Below are positions 58,240 through 64,000 of a DNA stretch of 64,000 nt, in pieces. The stretch is from Collinsella aerofaciens (lineage in GTDB: Bacteria; Actinomycetota; Coriobacteriia; Coriobacteriales; Coriobacteriaceae), in NCBI RefSeq assembly GCF_902364355.1, contig NZ_CABJDK010000005.1, positions 1 to 64,000 on the forward strand. Direction: 5' to 3'. Positions within the stretch are counted from its first letter, which is position 1, and every line of letters begins with the position of its first letter. The notes beneath the pieces were generated by a model. It saw nothing but the letters and a program-made list of their open reading frames with translations. It had not been told where the DNA came from and searched no databases. Position numbers and translations under genes: made by a program.

Positions 58240-58953
58240 ATGGCGGATTATCGCATCGTGCGCCTACTCGCAAAACTGGAGATCCCGCTGCTCCTGGCGG
58301 TGCCGGCAGTGATGACTGCGGCGTTGCTGGCGGGCATTGAGCAGGCGGCGCTTGCCATGCTGGTTGTAGTGGCGCTCGTGCTCGCACTGTTTTTTGCGGG
58401 CTATGAGACATCACGTCCAGGCCTGCGCCAGATCATGCCCACGCTGGTGCTGGCGGCGCTGGCCGCGGCGGGGCGCATCCTGTTTGGGCCCATTCCCGAT
58501 TTTAAGCCCGTGAGCGCTATCGCCATTATCGCGGGTGCGACACTTGGCCGTCGCAATGGTTTTATGGTCGGCGCGTTGGCAGCGCTGACCAGCAATTTCT
58601 TTTTTGGGCAGGGCATGTGGACGCCGTGGCAGATGTATGCCTGGGGTCTGGTGGGCTATATCGGTGGCGCACTGGCGCATGCGGGCGCGTTTGACCGCGC
58701 CGATGGAACCGTGCGAATGCCGGCGCTGTTGGCGTATGGCTTTGCGTCGGGCCTGCTGTATGGCGTCGTGATCAACGCGTATGACATCATCGGTTTTGTG
58801 CAGCCGCTCACGTGGACGGGCGCCATAGCGCGTCTTGCCACCGCCGTACCGTTCGATATCACGCACGGACTCGCGACCTGCGTGTTTTTGGCCGCTCTGT
58901 ACAAGCCCTGGTGTCGCCGCATCAACCGCGTCGTCGTGAAGTACGGGCTGTAG
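58240..58953 (+). CDS. ECF transporter S component (substrate unknown)
   Basis: A 237-residue membrane protein with six helices. FGPIPDFKPVSAIAIIAGATLGRRNGFMVGALAALTSNFFFGQGMWTPWQM is the typical S-component core. The order T-ATPase-S and the 5-base gap to ecfA support assignment as the dedicated S subunit. No riboswitch is visible upstream, so the vitamin cannot be named. ATG 58240 follows GTGATGGG; a longer frame lies within ecfA. Confidence 0.86.
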   Translation: MADYRIVRLLAKLEIPLLLAVPAVMTAALLAGIEQAALAMLVVVALVLALFFAGYETSRPGLRQIMPTLVLAALAAAGRILFGPIPDFKPVSAIAIIAGATLGRRNGFMVGALAALTSNFFFGQGMWTPWQMYAWGLVGYIGGALAHAGAFDRADGTVRMPALLAYGFASGLLYGVVINAYDIIGFVQPLTWTGAIARLATAVPFDITHGLATCVFLAALYKPWCRRINRVVVKYGL

Positions 58954-58998
58954 TGGTGGTTGCGTCGAGGCAAGAACCAATACTGTCTTGGTGTCATA

Positions 58999-59154
58999 TC
59001 AAAACTATGCCGGTTTACGGGGCTAGATTGGCACAGGCAGACCATACCGGCTTTTTTCGAAATGGAGCAAGCCGTCTACCTGTGGTTTTATTATTTCGGA
59101 ATTGCGTATGGTTGGGGGTTTGCGATTTAGCCCCGTAAACCGGCATAGTTTTGA
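58999..59154. repeat. 27-bp perfect inverted repeat with nested inner stems
   Basis: Arms 58999-59025 and 59128-59154 (AAAACTATGCCGGTTTACGG in the outer part) are exact complements. Inside, ACCATAC (59041) pairs with GTATGGT (59106), and CGAAAT (59059) with ATTTCG (59093), so the 102-base interior also folds. It lies after the S-component gene. Confidence 0.9.
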
Positions 59155-59198
59155 AATGGCCGGTTGATAGACGGGCATCGTGGCCATCAAGAGCCAAA

Positions 59199-59484
59199 TT
59201 GATCCGTTTTCCTCCGTCTCCAGACATCCCCGGGGAATCAGCTGAACCCGCCCGCCACGGAATCGGCCTATCTACTACGTTTGGCCCGACACCCCCAAAC
59301 ACAACCGCGTTTTATGAAAAACCGCAGGCTTTCTACCTGCGGTTTTCTTTTTGCGTTGTTCGCTGTGGTTGAGGGTAGTGGCTTAAACGTAGTAGATGGG
59401 CCAGTTTCGTGGCAAGCGGGTCGCGTGGATGCCCCCGCGAGGTGAAAATGGTCCGTTTTCCTCCGTCCCCGGGGGGGACCATTT
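59199..59484. repeat. Cluster of palindromes sharing CCGTTTTCCTCCGTC
   Basis: CCGTTTTCCTCCGTC occurs at 59204 and 59453. The right copy has arms AAATGGTCC/GGACCATTT (59446-59454, 59476-59484); the left copy has different arms (TGATCC with GGAATCA). A 28-bp imperfect inverted repeat, 59255-59282 with 59385-59412, lies between them and itself encloses the hairpin at 59316-59347. No gene is supported between 58954 and 59489. Confidence 0.78.
59316..59352. terminator. Strong terminator-like hairpin
   Basis: GAAAACCGCAGG (59317-59328) pairs with CCTGCGGTTTTC (59336-59347) and is followed by TTTTTG. It may end the ecf operon, although 360 bases lie between. Confidence 0.7.
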
Positions 59485-59489
59485 GGGGG

Positions 59490-60308
59490 TTAGAGCTCCA
59501 AGGCGAGGGTGACGGGGCAGTGGTCGCTGCCGAAGATGTCGCCGCGGATGCCGGTGTCGCGTACGTTGCCGGCGATTGCGTCGCTTACCAGGAAGTAGTC
59601 GATGCGCCAGCCGGCGTTGTTCTTGCGGGCATTAAAGCGGTAGCTCCACCAGCTGTAGACGCCCTCGACGTTCGGATTTGCCGCGCGCCAGGTATCGGTA
59701 AAGCCGGCGTCGAGCAGCTCGGTGAACTTGCCGCGCTCCTCGTCCGAAAAGCCTGCGTTGCCGCGGTTGGACTTGGGGTTCTTAAGGTCGATCTCCTCGT
59801 GTGCCACGTTAAAGTCGCCGCAGGTTACCACGGGTTTGCCGGTCTCGCGCTCGAGCGCGTTCAAAAAGCCGCGGTAGGCATCGTCCCAGGCCATGCGCAC
59901 GTCGATGCGGGCGAGTTCGTTTTGCGCGTTGGGCGTGTAGACATCCACAAACCAGAATTTGTCGAACTCCAGCGCGCAGACACGACCCTCGGTCGCGGCT
60001 TGGGCAACGAGCTCGGCTGCCTCGCCTTCACCGGCGTGGGGCAGCAGCGCGTCGGCGCGCAGCACGCGCAGCGGTTCCTGGCGGCTAAAGACCGCGGTGC
60101 CCGAGTAGCCCTTGCGCTCGGCGTAGCTCCAGGTTTGGTGATAGCCGGGCAGGTCGACCTGCACCTGGCCTTCTTGCAGTTTAGTTTCTTGCAGCGCTAG
60201 GACATCGACATCGAGTTCCTGTGCGATCTGGGTAAAGCTCGGGTCCTTTTTGAGCACGGCGCGCAGGCCGTTAACGTTCCACGAGGCGAAAGTGTAAGTC
60301 TGAGGCAT
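59490..60308 (-). CDS. xth: Exodeoxyribonuclease III
   Basis: A 272-residue AP endonuclease/3'-5' exonuclease. FASWNVNGLRAV, LQETKLQ (metal-binding Glu), VYTPNAQ, CGDFNVAHEEIDL and the catalytic GSDHCPV at the end are all present. It acts in base-excision repair. GAAAGGACAC precedes the ATG on the minus strand. A GGACCATTT palindrome arm abuts its stop. Confidence 0.96.
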   Translation of the reverse strand: MPQTYTFASWNVNGLRAVLKKDPSFTQIAQELDVDVLALQETKLQEGQVQVDLPGYHQTWSYAERKGYSGTAVFSRQEPLRVLRADALLPHAGEGEAAELVAQAATEGRVCALEFDKFWFVDVYTPNAQNELARIDVRMAWDDAYRGFLNALERETGKPVVTCGDFNVAHEEIDLKNPKSNRGNAGFSDEERGKFTELLDAGFTDTWRAANPNVEGVYSWWSYRFNARKNNAGWRIDYFLVSDAIAGNVRDTGIRGDIFGSDHCPVTLALEL

Positions 60309-60422
60309 GGTGTCCTTTCGACGGGGTTGGCAGGCTTAAGATTAACGCAACAGGGGCGGGGTGGGCTCCGTGGGCGACGGCGCAATCGCAGCCGCCCCGA
60401 CCAACATGGACGGAGGACAAAC

Positions 60423-61175
60423 ATGACGCAAGCGATAACAGATCCCAAGCAGGCCTCCGCCGCGCTGGCGGAGCTGTTCAATACCCACAAGCGCATGGTG
60501 TTCTTTGGTGGCGCTGGTGTTTCCACGGCAAGCGGCATTCCCGATTTTCGCAGCGTTGACGGCCTGTATCACCAGCAGTTTGCCTACCCGCCCGAGACCA
60601 TGCTCTCGCACAGCTTTTACGAGACGCATCCGGCGGAGTTCTTCGACTTTTACCGCACCAAGATGATCGCGCTTAACGCTAAGCCCAACCGCTGTCACAC
60701 CAAGCTCGCCGAGCTGGAGCGAGCTGGCAAGCTCGATGTCGTGGTGACGCAAAACATCGACGGCTTGCATCAGATGGCGGGCTCGCAGCGCGTGTTTGAG
60801 TTGCACGGATCGGTCCATCGCAACATTTGCCAGTCGTGCGGAGCGGTCTATAGCGCCGAGTGGATTTGCTCGCGCGAGCACGAGGACGCCGCGGGCGTGC
60901 CCGTGTGCCCCGCGTGCGGTGGTCGCATCAAGCCCGATGTGGTGCTCTACGAAGAACCGCTCGACGAGCATGTGTTGACCGGCGCCGTTGCCGCCATCGC
61001 CGCGGCCGATGCCCTCATTGTAGGCGGGACCTCGCTCGTGGTGTATCCGGCGGCGGGCCTTACACGCTACTTTACCGGCGATACGCTGGCCATATGCAAC
61101 CTTGCTCCCACCGATCAGGATGCAAATGCCGACCTGCTGATTTCTTGCGACATCGCGGCCGCGTTTGCGTTCTAG
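60423..61175 (+). CDS. Sir2-family NAD-dependent protein deacylase
   Basis: A 250-residue sirtuin. FFGGAGVSTASGIPDFRS binds NAD, TQNIDGLHQMAG and the catalytic His in FELHGSVHR follow, and two Cys pairs (CQSCG, CPACGG) bind zinc. GGTSLVVYPAAGL is the other NAD-site motif. It removes acyl groups from lysines. GGAGGAC before ATG 60423 fixes the start; the longer frame from 60327 overlaps the xth leader. Confidence 0.94.
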   Translation: MTQAITDPKQASAALAELFNTHKRMVFFGGAGVSTASGIPDFRSVDGLYHQQFAYPPETMLSHSFYETHPAEFFDFYRTKMIALNAKPNRCHTKLAELERAGKLDVVVTQNIDGLHQMAGSQRVFELHGSVHRNICQSCGAVYSAEWICSREHEDAAGVPVCPACGGRIKPDVVLYEEPLDEHVLTGAVAAIAAADALIVGGTSLVVYPAAGLTRYFTGDTLAICNLAPTDQDANADLLISCDIAAAFAF

Positions 61176-61270
61176 CCCGTGTGCGCGGATACAATAGAAA
61201 GACTGAGTGCAAAGCGACCCCGCTGCCAGCTCCCCAAGCTCGGCGGCGTGGGCATTTTAGGAGGATGTTC

Positions 61271-63001
61271 ATGGCGAACGACAGCAAGACATGGCGGTGC
61301 GGAAAGTATGAGCTCAGCTTTGACCGTCCGCGCATCATGGGCGTCCTCAACGTGACGCCCGATTCGTTTAGCGACGGCGGGGAGCACTTCGACCCGGATG
61401 CCGCCATCGAGTACGGCCTGGCGATGCTCGACGCCGGCGCCGACATCATCGACGTAGGCGGCGAGTCCACGCGCCCCGGCTTTACCCCGGTTAATCCCGA
61501 CGAGGAGGCTCGCCGCGTGCTGCCCGTGGTGCGCGCGCTGGCCAAAGAGGGCGCCATCGTCTCGATCGACACGCGTCACGTGGCGGTTGCCAAGGCGGCC
61601 GTGCGCTGCGGCGCCTCGATCGTCAACGACGTGACCGGCTTCACTGACCCCAAGATGGTCGAGTTTGTTAAGACGAGCACCTGCGGTGTCATCGTGATGC
61701 ATGCCGGCGAGGTCGCCGCGCCTACCCGCACGCACGCAACGGTGCAGCTCGATACCTCGGCGGCGGCGTTTGTTGCCGAGAAGGCGCGCGAGGCGGCTGC
61801 CGAGGCCGCGCGTGAGGCCGAGAAGCCGGCTCGCCGCCGTCGCGGCAAGTTGCTGGGTGAGCCTAAGCCGGAGGCCAAGCTTCCGGGTGGCGTGGTGCAG
61901 CCCTCGTTGCCGTTTGGCGAACCTGAGCCCGCGACCGAGCCTGCAAGCGAGCAGGAGACGCCGGCCGCCGAGCAGGCTGCTGCCGCCGAGACCGTCGCGC
62001 CCGCGCCCGAGGCCACCGAGGCCGCATCGGAGCCCAATGACCGCCTGGCCGCCATGATGCGCCGCAGCGCCCGCCGCGAGGAAGCCTACGTGCCCACCTC
62101 GCAGCTCCGCCGCTTCACCCTGCCCGATTCGGCGCCCATCATGCGCCGCGTCATGGGCTTTCTGTCCGACCAGGCCCGCGCGCTCATCCACGCCGGCGTG
62201 TCGCGCGACCGCATCTGCATCGATCCCGGTCCGGGCTTTGGCAAGACGGCCAACGAGGACATCGTCATCCAGCGCGAGACTGCCAAGATGGCGTCACTGG
62301 GCTATCCGCTCATGTGCGCCGTATCGCGCAAGCGCTTTGTGGGCGCCGTCTCGGGCGTGACCGAGGCCGCCGAGCGCGATGCCGCTACGTTTGGCGTGTG
62401 CCTGGGCGCCATCCAGGCCGGTGCCAACATCGTGCGCGTGCACGACGCCGCGGGCTTTGCGCAGTTCCTGAATGGCTACTGGGCGGTTGCCAAGCCGCAG
62501 CCGCGCCGCGCGTTTGTGGCCGTGGGCTCCAACCTGGGGCATCGCTGCGACAACATCCGCGCCGCACGCGACATGATCGCCGAGATTCCACTTACCTGCG
62601 TGTCCAACTCCTCCAAGATCTACGAGAGCGAGCCGGCCTACGAGACGCGCCAGGACGCGTTTGCCAACGCCGTCATCGAGATCAAGACCGAGTTGGCGCC
62701 GCTGGTGCTGCTCGACGAGCTCATGAAGATCGAGGCCGAGCTGGGTCGCGACCGCTCCAAAAAGGCCAAGGCCAACGGTCCGCGCACCATCGACTTGGAC
62801 CTGCTGTGGATGGACGGCGAGACCCACGGCGGCAAAAAGCTGCGCCTGCCGCATCCGCTGATCGGCGAGCGTGACTTTGTGCTGGTGCCGCTCGAGGATC
62901 TGATGCACGACCCGGCGCGGTTCTTCCGCTACAACGGCGTCGAGGTCAAGGAGCCCGAGGATCGCGTGGGCCATATCGTGGGCGAATTGGGGCGTATGTA
63001 G
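61271..63001 (+). CDS. Fused dihydropteroate synthase / HPPK (FolP-FolK)
   Basis: A 576-residue fusion. The DHPS half opens with IMGVLNVTPDSFSDGGEHF and GGESTRPG, and resumes with ICIDPGPGFGKTANED and SRKRFVGAV. The HPPK half (from about residue 413, RRAFVAVGSNLGHR) has ARQ-like segments and GPRTIDLDLLWMDG. Between residues about 150 and 275 an Ala/Glu/Pro-rich, low-complexity stretch interrupts the DHPS barrel, which is unusual. Both reactions are consecutive in folate synthesis. AGGAGG lies 6 bases before the ATG at 61271. The next gene begins directly after the stop. Confidence 0.93.
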   Translation: MANDSKTWRCGKYELSFDRPRIMGVLNVTPDSFSDGGEHFDPDAAIEYGLAMLDAGADIIDVGGESTRPGFTPVNPDEEARRVLPVVRALAKEGAIVSIDTRHVAVAKAAVRCGASIVNDVTGFTDPKMVEFVKTSTCGVIVMHAGEVAAPTRTHATVQLDTSAAAFVAEKAREAAAEAAREAEKPARRRRGKLLGEPKPEAKLPGGVVQPSLPFGEPEPATEPASEQETPAAEQAAAAETVAPAPEATEAASEPNDRLAAMMRRSARREEAYVPTSQLRRFTLPDSAPIMRRVMGFLSDQARALIHAGVSRDRICIDPGPGFGKTANEDIVIQRETAKMASLGYPLMCAVSRKRFVGAVSGVTEAAERDAATFGVCLGAIQAGANIVRVHDAAGFAQFLNGYWAVAKPQPRRAFVAVGSNLGHRCDNIRAARDMIAEIPLTCVSNSSKIYESEPAYETRQDAFANAVIEIKTELAPLVLLDELMKIEAELGRDRSKKAKANGPRTIDLDLLWMDGETHGGKKLRLPHPLIGERDFVLVPLEDLMHDPARFFRYNGVEVKEPEDRVGHIVGELGRM

Positions 63002-63703
63002 ATGATCGAGATGAATGCTGTTGCCGCTGGCACCGAGCTCGACGCGGCGCGTGACGCGGGCCGCGAGGGCGTGTCCGCGGGCTGGTGCGCGTGGAGCGTG
63101 GGCGATGGTTCGCTGACGTTTTCGCTGGTTGTGCGCCCCGATGTGAACATGCACGCCTTCCACGGCCTGCCGTTTGTGGCCGCGATGGGCATGATGGACG
63201 CGCTCGTGGGCACGGCTTCGACGCCGGGGTTGGGCCTTGCCGGTAAAGTGGGTATCCAGTGGCCGAGCGATATCGTGTGCGGTGCGCCTGCGTTTGAGAC
63301 GTCGCTCGCGCGTGTTGCCGTGAACGGCGGTGCCGGTGCTGCGGGCATGTTTGCCGCGGTGACGGTTGATATTGAGCGTGCGGCGCTGGGTGAGCTTGGC
63401 GTGGATATGGCAGATGAGGCGCTGATCGAGGCATTGGCCGCCGCTGTGCTGACCCGCGTTGACGCCTGGGCGGTTGCCGCCAACACGCCGCAGGGCGCTG
63501 CCGGCCCGCTGGCTCCGGTGCTGGGTGAGTACTTCGATATGGTGCCGCTGCTGGGTCGTCAGGTTGCGGCGGTGTCGCCCAACGGTTTGCCGCTTGCGGT
63601 CGGTGTGTTTGCGGGCCTGGACATCTGGGGCCGCGCGACCATCAAGACCGATGCCGGCGAGCAGGAGTTTCCGCCTGAGGCTGTACGGATTCGCGGGCTG
63701 TAA
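63002..63703 (+). CDS. Biotin-protein-ligase-like protein with altered motifs
   Basis: A 233-residue protein resembling BirA/BPL catalytic and C-terminal domains: FSLVVRPDVNMHAFHGLPFVAAMGMMDAL, then VGIQWPSDIV, then a C-terminal barrel (LLGRQVAAVSPNGLPLAVGVFAGLDIWGRATIKT). The catalytic K-W-P-N-D is QWPSD here, and the biotin loop GRGRxGR is replaced by DAGREGVSAGW. It may be inactive or act on another substrate. The ATG immediately follows the folP-folK stop, suggesting coupling. No helix-turn-helix is present. Confidence 0.6.
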   Translation: MIEMNAVAAGTELDAARDAGREGVSAGWCAWSVGDGSLTFSLVVRPDVNMHAFHGLPFVAAMGMMDALVGTASTPGLGLAGKVGIQWPSDIVCGAPAFETSLARVAVNGGAGAAGMFAAVTVDIERAALGELGVDMADEALIEALAAAVLTRVDAWAVAANTPQGAAGPLAPVLGEYFDMVPLLGRQVAAVSPNGLPLAVGVFAGLDIWGRATIKTDAGEQEFPPEAVRIRGL

Positions 63704-63735
63704 CGCGAGGCGCCCGCGCTCAAAGATAGCGATGA

Positions 63736-63778
63736 CAACAAGACCCTCCTCGGCTGTGCCGGGGAGGGTCTTGTTGTC
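63736..63778 (+). terminator. Terminator after the folate/biotin-like operon
   Basis: CAACAAGACCCTCC (63736-63749) pairs perfectly with GGAGGGTCTTGTTG (63763-63776), followed by TCTG. Confidence 0.85.
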
Positions 63779-63800
63779 TGGGGAATGGGTTGTCAGCACC

Positions 63801-63927
63801 CTATTCCTCAAAACTGAAAATCTTTCGATTTTGAGGAATAGAATTAAGCCAGCTCGGCCTTTAACGAGGTATATTCGTTGCAGAGTCTATTCCTCAAAAC
63901 TGAATAATTTTCGTTTTTGAGGAATAG
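63801..63927. repeat. Two CTATTCCTCAAAA palindromes, 86 bases apart
   Basis: Unit 1 (63801-63841) and unit 2 (63887-63927) have identical 13-base arms CTATTCCTCAAAA/TTTTGAGGAATAG and 15-base loops that share only the first 5 bases and an internal TTTCG. They lie directly upstream of the last gene in the window. Confidence 0.92.
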
Positions 63928-63954
63928 CGATAGAAGACCGCAGGGAGGCACCAA

Positions 63955-64000
63955 TGAAACTCATCAATAGAACGTCATATATGGACACGTTGACGAGCCT
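63955..64000 (+). CDS. 5' end of a probable DUF4143-type ATPase gene (partial)
   Basis: GGGAGG lies 7 bases before the ATG. The first 15 residues, MKLINRTSYMDTLTS, resemble the start of AAA-type ATPases with a DUF4143 tail. The window ends after 46 bases, so the identity is tentative. Confidence 0.5.

Noticed and set aside
59166..59486. Short peptides encoded across the palindrome cluster
   Set aside because: Frames span inverted repeats and a terminator, with no starts supported.

Overview
The window looks like a chromosomal segment of a gut Coriobacteriia, most probably Collinsella. This is inferred from the high-GC coding sequence, the family mix (mannose-type PTS, ECF transporter, class B sortase with a cell-wall-anchored glycoside hydrolase, NfnAB-like pair, fused folP-folK) and dense intergenic palindromes. 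No rRNA gene or marker gene was available to fix the species. No prophage, IS transposase, integrase or CRISPR array was found.

Layout. 1-550: tRNA-Ile/tRNA-Ala/tRNA-Ile cluster with its own promoter and terminators. 0.6-4.0 kb: BFN-family protein, two small conserved proteins, typA. 4.1-6.0 kb (minus): bactofilin-like membrane protein and a TRIC/UPF0126 channel. 6.2-7.4 kb: a PD-(D/E)XK-like nuclease gene bracketed by 76-bp inverted repeats, followed by a tRNA-Ser 3'-end fragment and two intact tRNA-Ser genes. 8.2-10 kb: rpsF-ssb-rpsR-rplI. 10-15 kb: dnaB, purA, purD, Nudix hydrolase. 15-18 kb: ABC exporter and a membrane protein. 18.2-23 kb: carAB under a PyrR-type RNA element. 23.2-27.1 kb: GntR regulator divergent from a complete mannose-family PTS. 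27-28 kb: small membrane protein and MarR. 28.6-35 kb: a 2,137-residue wall-anchored GH31 protein, then purE, sortase B, moaE-like. 37-45 kb: PF06541 membrane protein, purF-purM-purN, orphan EIIA, PpiC-type foldase, yqeY. 45.3-49 kb: polar amino-acid ABC transporter and a cytidylate-kinase-like protein. 49.4-55.5 kb (minus): nfnB-nfnA, pth, prs, glmU. 55.7-59 kb: ecfT-ecfA-ecfS. 59.5-64 kb: exonuclease III (minus), sirtuin, folP-folK fusion, a biotin-ligase-like protein and the start of a probable DUF4143 ATPase gene.

How the genes fit together. Purine (purA, D, E, F, M, N), pyrimidine/arginine (carAB) and PRPP (prs) synthesis dominate. purE sits between the surface GH31 enzyme, which ends in an IPNTG sorting signal, and sortase B. 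The PTS IIA-IIB-IIC-IID set is probably controlled by the divergent GntR protein.

The most unusual content is intergenic. At least eight kinds of long palindrome occur. In several kinds the central core is conserved between copies, while the flanking arms differ completely in sequence yet stay complementary. The clearest case is the pair at 15117-15265 and 44941-45090: 94 or 95 bases between shared boundary motifs, with unrelated 12-13 bp stems. One palindrome lies in frame inside a coding sequence (ecfA linker). Another pair brackets the nuclease gene. These modular-arm palindromes are the best candidate here for an undescribed system.
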